DNA from: REEB506 sp049317545
GTDB taxonomy: Bacteria; Pseudomonadota; Alphaproteobacteria; Caulobacterales; Aquidulcibacteraceae
DNA: 21,602 nucleotides
Direction: 5' to 3'
NCBI GenBank assembly: GCA_049317545.1
Contig: JBMOIB010000042.1
Span: forward strand, 1 to 21,602
Part shown: positions 1 through 6,491 of the stretch, in pieces
Numbering within the stretch: the first letter of the stretch is position 1
Layout: each line of letters begins with the position of its first letter
Position numbers and translations under genes: made by a program
Notes under the pieces: generated by a model
The model's input: the letters and a program-made list of their open reading frames with translations, nothing else
What the model was told of the DNA's origin: nothing
Databases searched by the model: none

Positions 1-716
1 TTGCGGTCGACGTGGCGCACGAACGCCTCAACGCCGCCCTCGTAGCGCATCCGCTCTTCGAACGGCTCCGGCCCGCGCAGATCCTTGAACACGATCGTCA
101 CGCCGGAATTGAGAAACGCGAGCTCGCGCAGGCGATGCTCAAGCGTCTTTCGATCGAATTCGGTCTTGGTGAAGGTCTGCGTCGAGGGCAGGAAGCGCAC
201 AGCCGTGCCGCGCCGCCCATTCGCGTCGCCCACCATTTTGAGTGGCGCCTCGGCGTCGCCATGGCGGAAGCGCATCTTGTGCTCTTTGCCATCGCGCCAG
301 ATCGTGAGGTCGAGCGTTTCGGACAGCGCATTGACGACGGAGACGCCGACGCCGTGCAAGCCGCCTGAAACCTTATAGGAATTCTGGTCGAATTTTCCGC
401 CGGCGTGGAGCTGGGTCATGATGACTTCAGCCGCCGAGACGCCTTCGCTTGAGTGAATATCTGTGGGAATGCCGCGGCCGTCGTCGGTCACTTCGGCCGA
501 TCCGTCCGGATGCAGGATGACCTCAACGTTTTTGGCATGGCCGGCCAGCGCTTCGTCGATCGCGTTGTCGACGACCTCGTAAACCATGTGATGCAGGCCC
601 GAGCCGTCGTCGGTGTCGCCGATGTACATGCCGGGGCGTTTGCGGACCGCATCGAGGCCCTTGAGGACCTTGATGGAGTCGGCGTCATAGGAGGGCGCAG
701 GTTGAGCGTCTGTCAT
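1..716 (-). CDS. gyrB: DNA gyrase subunit B, N-terminal part (cut by window edge)
   Basis: This is the ATPase subunit of DNA gyrase, which with GyrA introduces negative supercoils. Only the first 238 residues are inside the window; the rest lies beyond position 1. The start ATG is at 716-714 and the protein begins MTDAQPAPSYDADSIKVL. The GHKL ATPase fold is clear: KRPGMYIG near residues 26-33, EVVDNAIDEAL (47-57, ATP/Mg-binding Asn51), DDGRGIP (78-84), GGLHGVGVSVVNALS (118-132) and the QTFTKTEFD segment (180-188). Reading this frame gives no stop through the window edge. No strong Shine-Dalgarno precedes the ATG. It lies downstream of recF on the same strand but is separated from it by an opposite-strand gene, so it probably has its own promoter (see 748-776). 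ParE has the same N-terminal fold, but the recF-dnaN-dnaA context favours GyrB. Confidence 0.95.
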   Translation of the reverse strand, partial: MTDAQPAPSYDADSIKVLKGLDAVRKRPGMYIGDTDDGSGLHHMVYEVVDNAIDEALAGHAKNVEVILHPDGSAEVTDDGRGIPTDIHSSEGVSAAEVIMTQLHAGGKFDQNSYKVSGGLHGVGVSVVNALSETLDLTIWRDGKEHKMRFRHGDAEAPLKMVGDANGRRGTAVRFLPSTQTFTKTEFDRKTLEHRLRELAFLNSGVTIVFKDLRGPEPFEERMRYEGGVEAFVRHVDR

Positions 717-747
717 CACGCGATTCGGGTTCGGGGATTGGAGTGCG

Positions 748-776
748 ACTATAGGTCCTTTCCCGCCGATTGTCTT
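748..776 (-). promoter_or_regulatory. Probable gyrB promoter
   Basis: On the minus strand AAGACA (776-771) is followed after exactly 17 bases by TATAGT (753-748). These are 4/6 and 5/6 matches to the sigma-70 type -35 and -10 boxes. The -10 box lies 31 bases upstream of the gyrB ATG. Since the neighbouring gene at 930 runs the other way, gyrB needs a promoter in this gap. The call is from motif and position only. Confidence 0.5.
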
Positions 777-823
777 GTTTTTAGGGCAAGTCCCGCGCCG
801 TCGCCGGCTCATTCCTCAGGCTG

Positions 824-857
824 GGGCGAACCGCGCGCCCGAGGGCGCGATTCGCCC
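824..857. repeat. Strong hairpin in the gap between gyrB and the exported-protein gene
   Basis: The outer arms GGGCGAA (824-830) and TTCGCCC (851-857) and the inner arms CGCGCCC (834-840) and GGGCGCG (843-849) are perfectly complementary. They are separated by a small internal loop (3 bases against 1) and the terminal loop is very short. No T-run follows on either strand, so it is not a standard terminator. It lies about 73 bases before the start at 930 and could be in that gene's 5' leader. The rest of the 717-929 gap shows only the gyrB promoter candidate. Confidence 0.45.
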
Positions 858-929
858 GCTCCGGAGACGTCGGATCGGTTAGCAGATCGTTTAGGACGTT
901 CGCCGCAAAATGTCGGCGGAGGACTGCTC

Positions 930-1493
930 ATGTTCGTTCGCGCCGCCATTTTCACCGCCCTCGCGCTCGCCGCTTTCAGCGCCCCAACGGCTGCGCACGC
1001 CGCCCCCGCGCCGTCCAAGATCCTGCTCGCCGACGAAACCGATCTTGGCTATCGCGCCGTCATGCTCGACCCGGTGCGCAACGCCAAAGGCCTGAACTGG
1101 CGCAGCGGACTTCTCGAACTTGGCCTTGGCGATACGCCGCGCGAACGGCTGGAGCGTTGGCTTGCCCAGGCGCAACTGCTGGCCTCCTCTCCAGGCGCTG
1201 CGCGCTATGCCCTGACGGTCGACATCCGCGAGGAGGCGGCCGCATTCGCGCTTCGCGAGCGCGCAACCGGCGCGCTCGTCGCCGAACACACGACGGCGGC
1301 GACGGAGTTTGGCGATCTCACCTCAAGCGACGCCCTTCAGCGGGCATTCGCCGCGTTTGCGGAAAAGCTCGAACCGGCGCGGATCGTCCGCATCCGCAAT
1401 GGCGTGCGATGCCGCGATCTCAACCCCGACGGCGTCGGATCGGCTTACCTGGTCGCCACCGCGACCGCCGTCGCGACGGACTGCCCGCGCTAA
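930..1493 (+). CDS. Exported protein of unknown function
   Basis: This gene encodes 187 residues. I do not recognise the family. The start ATG at 930 is chosen because GGAGG (918-922) lies 7 bases upstream and the protein then begins with a normal signal peptide: a hydrophobic core at about residues 5-18 and an AHA cleavage site near residue 24. The open frame runs further upstream, but that part overlaps gyrB and has no signal. The mature protein is about 163 residues with no membrane segment. It has two cysteines, C161 and C185 (three from the end), that could form a disulfide in the periplasm. The residues around C161 read NGVRCRDLNPDG. It lies between gyrB and recF on the opposite strand, and its TAA overlaps the recF stop by 4 bp (1490-1493). 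It is probably periplasmic, with function unknown. Confidence 0.8.
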   Translation: MFVRAAIFTALALAAFSAPTAAHAAPAPSKILLADETDLGYRAVMLDPVRNAKGLNWRSGLLELGLGDTPRERLERWLAQAQLLASSPGAARYALTVDIREEAAAFALRERATGALVAEHTTAATEFGDLTSSDALQRAFAAFAEKLEPARIVRIRNGVRCRDLNPDGVGSAYLVATATAVATDCPR

Positions 1494-2611
1494 AGCGGCA
1501 CGCGCTGCGCGCGGCCGCCAAAGGCTTCAAACAGCACGCCATCCGTGCCGGTGAGCCAGGCTTGGCCCGGGCCGTCGAGCAATTCCTCGAACAAAGCCGC
1601 GCGCCGCGCGGCGTCGAGATGGGCGGCCGCTTCGTCAACAAGGAGGATCGCTGGGCCCGCGCCTGGATCGGCGGCGAGCGCGCGCACGTGAGCCAGGACA
1701 ATCCCCAAGAGAAGCGCCTTTTGCTCCCCCGTCGAACAGGACTCAGCTGGCATGTCCTTCGCGGCATGCCGAACAAGCAGGTCCGTCCGATGTGGGCCGT
1801 CGAGCGCGCGCCCGGCTGCGGCGTCGCGGGCGCGCGTATTGCGGAGCGATCGCGCGAAACCGTCTTCGAGATCAGCACTCGCCGCGCCCTGCGCGAAGGC
1901 CGATTCCAGCCCCTCTGAAAAAGCGAGCGCCGCGCGCGGAAAAGCGCCGTCCGGCCTCGTCGCGATCATGTCGCGCAGCGCCGAGAGCGTGCGCGCGCGG
2001 ACCTGTGCGACCGCAGCGCCATGGGTCGCCATCTCGTGCTCTAGGGCGTCGAGCCACACGCGATCGGCGCCGCCGTCTTGCAACAGCCGTTGCCGCTCTC
2101 GCAAAGCCCGCTCATAGGCCGCGGCCGCGGCGCCGTGCTCGGGCGCAAACGCAAACGCCAATCGATCGAAAAAGCGTCGGCGGTCGCCCGGGGCGCCGGT
2201 GAATAGACGGTCCATCGCCGGCGTGACCCACGAAAGCCGCAGGAGCGCCGCGACCTCTGGCCCCGGCGCAGCCCGGCCGTCGAGCCGGGCAATGCGCTTG
2301 AGGCCGCCATCCGGGCCGCGCTCTGCGGCGGCGGCCAGCGTGCGCCGTTCGCCGTTCAGGACCGCTTCCGCGAAAACGACCCAGGGCCGCGCGCGCTCCG
2401 CAGCGCCGGGCGCCCGCGCCATGTCGGCGAGGCCGGCCCCACGAAGGCCTCGTCCAGGCGCGAGCGCCGAGACCGCCTCGAGCACATTGGTCTTGCCCGC
2501 CCCGTTCGGGCCGATCAGGCAAACCGGGCGGTCATCCAGCGACAAACGCAGATCGGCATGGCTGCGGAAATCCGTCAGCCGCAGGTCCGCAAGCCAAAGC
2601 CGCGCCGTCAC
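1490..2611 (-). CDS. recF: DNA replication and repair protein RecF
   Basis: RecF is an SMC-like ABC ATPase that, with RecO and RecR, loads RecA onto gapped DNA. At 373 residues it has the usual family length. Visible motifs are the N-terminal LTDFRSH (12-18), Walker A GPNGAGKT (34-41), the RRFFDR element (145-150), DGPHRTDL (271-278), signature CSTGEQKALL (292-301), Walker B AILLVDE (321-327) and the D-loop HLD (331-333). The start is a GTG at 2611-2609 inside GTGA, overlapping the dnaN TGA stop by 4 bp. That implies translational coupling with dnaN. The stop codon overlaps the convergent exported-protein gene. The protein is very rich in Ala and Arg, consistent with the high GC. Confidence 0.96.
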   Translation of the reverse strand: MTARLWLADLRLTDFRSHADLRLSLDDRPVCLIGPNGAGKTNVLEAVSALAPGRGLRGAGLADMARAPGAAERARPWVVFAEAVLNGERRTLAAAAERGPDGGLKRIARLDGRAAPGPEVAALLRLSWVTPAMDRLFTGAPGDRRRFFDRLAFAFAPEHGAAAAAYERALRERQRLLQDGGADRVWLDALEHEMATHGAAVAQVRARTLSALRDMIATRPDGAFPRAALAFSEGLESAFAQGAASADLEDGFARSLRNTRARDAAAGRALDGPHRTDLLVRHAAKDMPAESCSTGEQKALLLGIVLAHVRALAADPGAGPAILLVDEAAAHLDAARRAALFEELLDGPGQAWLTGTDGVLFEAFGGRAQRVPL

Positions 2612-3726
2612 ACCCGCAGCGGCATCAGCACATAGAGCGCCTGATCGTCGGCGGGATCGCGCACCAGGGTCGGCGAGCCGGAATCGGCGAACTCAAACTG
2701 CGCCTCGATCCCTTCAATCTGGTCGGTCACGTCCTTGAGGAATTTTGAATTAAAGCCGATCTCGAGCGCTTCGGAGCTGTAGTCGGCCGTCAGGTCCTCG
2801 GTTGCGACGCCCTGGTCCGGGTTGTTCACGGTCAGGGTGACCCGCTCGCCCTCGAGCGCCATCTTGACCGACCGCGAACGCTCGGCAGACACGGTCGAGA
2901 CGCGATCCACGGCCTGGGCGAAGCTCTTGTTCTCGACCTTGAGGATGCGCGTATTGGCCTTCGGGATGACGCGCGCATATTCGGGGAAGGACCCGTCGAT
3001 CAATTTCGACGTGAGCACGGCATCGGCCGCCGAAAACCTGATTTTCTGAGCAGAGACAGCCACATCGACGTCGCCTGTGGCATCTTCCAACAGGCGGCGC
3101 AGTTCCTGGATCGTCTTGCGCGGCACGATCACGCCCGGCATGCCGACCGAGCCTTCCGGCGCGGGGCAATCGGCGAGCGCTAGCCTGTGCCCGTCGGTCG
3201 CCACGGCGCGCAGCATCGGCGCCCCATTGACCACGACGGCGTGGAAGAAGATGCCGTTGAGGTAGTAGCGGGTCTCTTCGGTCGAAATGGCGAACCGGGT
3301 CTTGTCGATCAAACGAGCAAGTTCCACCGGGCCGATCGAAAACGTATGCCCGGCGGCGTCGATCGGCATAGCCGGGAAATCGCCCGGCGGCAGCACCGCC
3401 AATTTCAGGCTCGCCTTGCTCGACGACACAACCAGCCTGCTGTCTTCGCCCGACAGATCAAGCCGCACCGGCTGCCCCTCCGGCAGGCGCCGGACGAACT
3501 CGAACAAGGTGTGGGCATGGGTGGTCGTGGCGCCGGCGCGCTCGATTTCAGCGGGCGAGGTCTCGGCGATTTCGATGTCGAGATCGGTGGCCGTGAGCCT
3601 GACCCCATCACCAGCAGCAGTCAGCAAGACGTTGGTTAGGATCGGGATCGTATTGCGCCGCTCGACGACGCTTTGGACGTGACTGAGCGCTTTGATGAGA
3701 GCGCCGCGCTCGATGGTCAACCGCAT
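2608..3726 (-). CDS. dnaN: DNA polymerase III beta subunit (sliding clamp)
   Basis: DnaN is the ring-shaped clamp that tethers DNA polymerase III and binds many partners through its hydrophobic cleft. The 372 residues match the normal length of three clamp domains. Recognisable segments are the N-terminal MRLTIERGALIKALSHVQ, VERRNTIPIL (21-30), VATDGHRLA (175-183), SKLIDGSFPEY (240-250) and the canonical C-terminal YVLMPLRV (365-372). The ATG at 3726 is preceded on the minus strand by AGGAAG (3737-3732), 5 bases away. It lies 165 bases downstream of dnaA in a strongly structured spacer and overlaps recF by 4 bp, so dnaN-recF is an operon. Confidence 0.97.
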   Translation of the reverse strand: MRLTIERGALIKALSHVQSVVERRNTIPILTNVLLTAAGDGVRLTATDLDIEIAETSPAEIERAGATTTHAHTLFEFVRRLPEGQPVRLDLSGEDSRLVVSSSKASLKLAVLPPGDFPAMPIDAAGHTFSIGPVELARLIDKTRFAISTEETRYYLNGIFFHAVVVNGAPMLRAVATDGHRLALADCPAPEGSVGMPGVIVPRKTIQELRRLLEDATGDVDVAVSAQKIRFSAADAVLTSKLIDGSFPEYARVIPKANTRILKVENKSFAQAVDRVSTVSAERSRSVKMALEGERVTLTVNNPDQGVATEDLTADYSSEALEIGFNSKFLKDVTDQIEGIEAQFEFADSGSPTLVRDPADDQALYVLMPLRV

Positions 3727-3745
3727 GTCGGCTTCCTGCCTTCAT

Positions 3746-3820
3746 GCCCCGGCTGGGGCGCCTGAGGTCGGCCGACGGGCCGCCGTCGGCCCCTGCGCGC
3801 GAGTCGTCGCGAAGCAGGGG
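3746..3820. promoter_or_regulatory. Tandem hairpins in the dnaA-dnaN spacer
   Basis: Three hairpins lie back to back. (1) GCCCC (3746-3750) pairs with GGGGC (3755-3759). (2) GGCCGACGG (3770-3778) pairs perfectly with CCGTCGGCC (3783-3791) across a 4-base loop. (3) CCCCTGC (3790-3796) pairs with GCAGGGG (3814-3820), and inside it CGCGA (3798-3802) pairs with TCGCG (3807-3811). Hairpins 2 and 3 share two bases, so they compete at the edge. None is followed by a T-run in the dnaN direction. They sit about 9-94 bases before the dnaN Shine-Dalgarno and could slow, process or modulate the dnaA-dnaN transcript. The pairing is seen directly; the role is inferred. Confidence 0.5.
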
Positions 3821-3891
3821 CGGCAGGTTAGCGGTAAGTTGGGCGCGGCGGAAGACCGCACGGCCCGCAAATGAACAAGCCTTACGGTGGA

Positions 3892-5295
3892 TCAGAGACC
3901 GTCGCGAATAGCTTGTTCGATAGTGGCGACCTCGGCGGCCATCCGGGGATCCGCCTCGAGCTTTTTGCCGACGCTGTTGCGCGCGTAGAGGACCGTAGTG
4001 TGGTCGAAACCGCCGAAACGGCGCGCAATGTCGGGCAAGGATCGCACGGTCATTTTCGTCGCCAAGTACATGGCGATCTGCCGTGGTCGGGCGATCTCGG
4101 CCCGGCGAGTCCGAGCGAGCAGCTCCTGGGGCGTCAGTTGATGGCACTTGGCGACCGACTTGATGATGTGGTCGACGGTGACCTTCTTTTCCGGAACGAA
4201 CCGGTGCCGCAAGGCGGCTTCCGCTGTGGCGAGACCGATCGTTTGGGGCTCATCGAGCCACAGCATCAGCAATTGCTTGATCGCGCCGTCGAGATCGCGA
4301 CCGGAGGCCGTGACGCGCGCAGCGACCATGTCGACGACCGCGGGGTCGACAGCGAAGCCCGCGTGCATCGCCGCATAGGCCGACACGCGGCTCGCCGCGA
4401 TACGGCGCCGGAGCTCAAAATCCGGCTCGCCGATGGCGCAATCCGTGGCGCCGCGCAATTGGGTCTTCAGCCGTTCATCGAAACCATCAAGCCCATTGGG
4501 CCCATGGTCGGCGCTGACCACGACCTGACCGCCGTGCGCCATGACCACCGAAATCGTGTCGAGGAATTCCTCCTCGGTGACGCGCTTGCCGGCAATGCGG
4601 TGCACATCATCAAGAAGGAACAGGTCGTTTTCACGCACGAGCGACTTGAAAGCGGACATGTCGCGCTTTTTAGCCAGCGCGTCCTGGAACTCCTGGATGA
4701 AGATCGGCGCCATCATGTAGCGGACGCGACGGCTCGGCGTCTGTGCGCTCGCCTCGGCGCTGATCGCCGTGAGGAGGTGGGTTTTGCCGACGCCCGGCGC
4801 GCCGTGAAGCAGGATCAAGGGAAACGCGCTCGCGGTATTGGCCGCGACGGCGCGCGCCATCGTGTAGGCCGCCTTGTTGGACGGTCCGACGCAATAGCTC
4901 TCGAAGGAAAGGGCCGCCGGCGCCTCGGGCTCTGCACCCTGCTCGCCCGGAAACGGAACGACGTTGACCCCTTGCTGGACCAGCGCGCGGGCGCTCTCCG
5001 GGAGGTCGGACGCCGACACGATCATCGAGCGGGCATCCTCGCCGATGGTTTCGATGAGGACCGCATCGATATGGTGGGCAGCCTCCTGCTGAACCCGATC
5101 GCGCACAATGATCCGCGGAACGACGAAGACATAATTGCCATCGACCCGACCAATCAGCCGCACATTGCTGTACCACGCCGCAAACTCTTGCGGCGGAAAG
5201 GTCGCCTTCAGATGCTTGTGAACAGCAGCCTCAACCGCGGAATGAACGCGCGGCTCCATCGCCTCTACTGAGGCGAATACATCGCTATGGCGCAT
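3892..5295 (-). CDS. dnaA: Chromosomal replication initiator DnaA (divergent)
   Basis: DnaA is the AAA+ initiator that binds DnaA boxes and melts the origin. It has 467 residues, a normal length. The start ATG at 5295 has a G-rich Shine-Dalgarno (GAGGGGG) just upstream. The layout is the N-terminal helicase-interaction domain (about 15-95), a linker, the AAA+ domain with Walker A GAPGVGKT (165-172), Walker B LFLLDD (225-230), sensor 1 around S261 and sensor 2 in SGRDLDGA (331-338, R333), then domain IV with ARPRQIAMYLATKMT (402-416) and GGFDHTTVLYA (428-438). Two positions are odd. By ungapped alignment to E. coli from memory, the arginine finger (R285) is Q279 here, in ERLKTQLRG, and the Arg before DHTT is F430. 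Synteny with dnaN, recF and rpsT makes the identity firm; there is no sign of truncation. Confidence 0.93.
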   Translation of the reverse strand: MRHSDVFASVEAMEPRVHSAVEAAVHKHLKATFPPQEFAAWYSNVRLIGRVDGNYVFVVPRIIVRDRVQQEAAHHIDAVLIETIGEDARSMIVSASDLPESARALVQQGVNVVPFPGEQGAEPEAPAALSFESYCVGPSNKAAYTMARAVAANTASAFPLILLHGAPGVGKTHLLTAISAEASAQTPSRRVRYMMAPIFIQEFQDALAKKRDMSAFKSLVRENDLFLLDDVHRIAGKRVTEEEFLDTISVVMAHGGQVVVSADHGPNGLDGFDERLKTQLRGATDCAIGEPDFELRRRIAASRVSAYAAMHAGFAVDPAVVDMVAARVTASGRDLDGAIKQLLMLWLDEPQTIGLATAEAALRHRFVPEKKVTVDHIIKSVAKCHQLTPQELLARTRRAEIARPRQIAMYLATKMTVRSLPDIARRFGGFDHTTVLYARNSVGKKLEADPRMAAEVATIEQAIRDGL

Positions 5296-5664
5296 TTAGC
5301 CCCCTCGCCGATTCGCAATCCAAAATGGTTTGCCAGCCCCTCTGGCGTTCAGACAAACCACTCCCGTTGCGTGCGACGCGCCCGCGCCGCCGCCCCACGA
5401 CTTGCGTGTCGTTTTGGGGGGTAAAACGGAGAGAAGTCCGTCTGACCAAGAGAGTTTGGAGGGAGAGTTTACGGTCGTCAACGTCTTTCGAGCAGCCAAA
5501 AGCGGCCTATTCGAGCGATGTCACACACATCGTTGAAAAACTTCATATTTGGCGCGCCAAGCACGTGATGAAATTGGTGTGAATATCTAAGTGTATGTTT
5601 TGGTTGGTTTTTTCGATGCCAGTTCGCTGACGCCGGTGTGAAAATATTGTGACAAAACGAAAAA
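5296..5664. other. dnaA upstream gap with DnaA-box-like repeats
   Basis: There is no gene in about 370 bases between the dnaA start and the rpsT terminator, and the 5520-5664 part is clearly AT-richer than its surroundings. Direct copies of GGTGTGAA occur at 5576-5583 and 5635-5642, both followed by an AT-rich run. TGTGAATAT (5578-5586), TGTGAAAAT (5637-5645) and TGTGACAAA (5648-5656) are imperfect matches to TGTGNATAA, the reverse complement of a DnaA box. CGTTTT (5410-5415) and AAAACG (5423-5428) form a hairpin around a G-rich loop. A weak minus-strand TTGACG (5482-5477) could be a -35 box for dnaA. No perfect DnaA box was seen, so I do not call an origin. Confidence 0.4.
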
Positions 5665-5690
5665 GCGCCCAACCATCACTGGTTGAGCGC
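5665..5690 (-). terminator. Intrinsic terminator of rpsT
   Basis: On the minus strand GCGCTCAACCA (5690-5680) pairs with TGGTTGGGCGC (5675-5665) across a 4-base loop. That is an 11-bp stem with a single T-G wobble. It is followed directly by TTTTTCGTTTT. It starts 35 bases past the rpsT stop codon. This is a textbook Rho-independent terminator and separates rpsT from dnaA. Confidence 0.92.
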
Positions 5691-5725
5691 CTCATGTTTC
5701 GACAGGTCGTGAACGCCTTAGCGCG

Positions 5726-5995
5726 TTACGCCTTCTGGAGCTTTTTAACACGCTGCGTGAGGCGAGAAACCTTGCGCGAGGCGGTGTTCTTTTTGAGGAC
5801 GCCCTTGGTTACGGCGCGCATCGTTTGCGTCTCGGCCGACTTCAACGCCGCCATTGCCGCGGGCGCATCGCCCTTTGCGAGCGCCTCTTCAACCGAGCGC
5901 CAGGTGCCGCGCACGAGCGTACGGCGCGCTTTATTGACTGCAGTTCGGCGGGCGATCTTACGGATCGCTTTTTCCGCTGACGATGTATTCGCCAT
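5726..5995 (-). CDS. rpsT: 30S ribosomal protein S20
   Basis: S20 binds 16S rRNA and helps early assembly of the small subunit. The 89 residues match the family length of 85-90. The sequence opens MANTSSAEKAIRKIARRTAVN and ends RLTQRVKKLQKA, both typical of alphaproteobacterial S20. It is basic, helical and Lys/Arg-rich. The ATG is at 5995. A promoter lies just upstream (6041-6069) and an intrinsic terminator just downstream (5665-5690), so it is a one-gene transcription unit. Its place directly upstream of dnaA is conserved across many alphaproteobacteria. Confidence 0.97.
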   Translation of the reverse strand: MANTSSAEKAIRKIARRTAVNKARRTLVRGTWRSVEEALAKGDAPAAMAALKSAETQTMRAVTKGVLKKNTASRKVSRLTQRVKKLQKA

Positions 5996-6040
5996 TCGAG
6001 GTCATCCGAGGCGCACAGCGCCGTTCTAAAGTGAGCGGTG

Positions 6041-6069
6041 CGTATACGCAGACCGGCCGGCCGCGTCAA
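6041..6069 (-). promoter_or_regulatory. rpsT promoter
   Basis: On the minus strand TTGACG (6069-6064) is followed after exactly 17 bases by TATACG (6046-6041). The -35 box matches 5/6 and the -10 box 4/6. The -10 box is 45 bases upstream of the rpsT ATG. It starts just past the stop of the upstream exported-protein gene. A strong promoter here fits an abundant ribosomal protein. Confidence 0.7.
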
Positions 6070-6092
6070 CGCGGGAATGCGCACGCCCTCGC

Positions 6093-6491
6093 CTATTGCG
6101 GAGTATGGACGGCGGCTGGGCTCGCAATAAGGCGAAATGTCAGCCCGCTCCGACCTGCGGCCGCGGGACCGGGGCGTATTTCCAGCCGCTCGCCACCGCG
6201 CGTGAACGCCAGCCCGCCGTCCTGCGCCCGCGTGGGTCGCCAGCCGAGGCCAGGAAGCGCGGTCGCGTACCAGTCGAGGACAGGATTGGAAGGCCCTTCG
6301 GCGACGACCGTTGCGATCAGGATTCGCCCTTCCGGGCCTTCGAAAGCCAATCCGCCCTCGGCGGCGGACGAGAGGCCCGGGGCAAGGGGGACGTCAACCA
6401 GGCTGTCCAGAAAGCGAGTTTGGGCGCCGGCAGGGAGTTCCGGCCCCAGCGCCAGAGCGGCGGCGACCAAGATGCCGCTCCAACGGATCAA
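6093..6491 (-). CDS. Small exported protein of unknown function, coupled to the TetR gene
   Basis: This gene encodes 132 residues. The start is a TTG at 6491-6489 inside TTGA, overlapping the TGA stop of the TetR gene by 4 bp, so it is probably translated by coupling. No ATG is available nearby and no good Shine-Dalgarno is visible. The N-terminus is a signal peptide (hydrophobic at about residues 5-16, AGA cleavage site near residue 23). The mature part has VDVPLAPGL (32-40), a segment EGGLAFEGPEGRILIATVV (45-63), then VLDWYATALPGLGW (71-84) and FTRGGERLEIRPG (96-108). I recall similar small secreted proteins with a PLxPGL start and a WYxxxLPxLGW core in other alphaproteobacteria, but I know no function for them. 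It is likely periplasmic. Confidence 0.72.
   Translation of the reverse strand: MIRWSGILVAAALALGPELPAGAQTRFLDSLVDVPLAPGLSSAAEGGLAFEGPEGRILIATVVAEGPSNPVLDWYATALPGLGWRPTRAQDGGLAFTRGGERLEIRPGPAAAGRSGLTFRLIASPAAVHTPQ

Noticed and set aside
453..929. Upstream extension of the 930 gene
   Set aside because: It overlaps gyrB on the opposite strand, has no ribosome site at its start, and the protein after 930 begins with a proper signal peptide.
3889..3897. Possible DnaA box (TGATCCACC on the minus strand) at the dnaA stop
   Set aside because: One mismatch to a Caulobacter-type box, but it includes the dnaA stop codon itself and is a single isolated site.
3871..5271. Long plus-strand open frame opposite dnaA
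   Set aside because: It mirrors dnaA on the other strand, is His/Arg/Asp-rich without any domain, and is explained by codon bias in a GC-rich gene.
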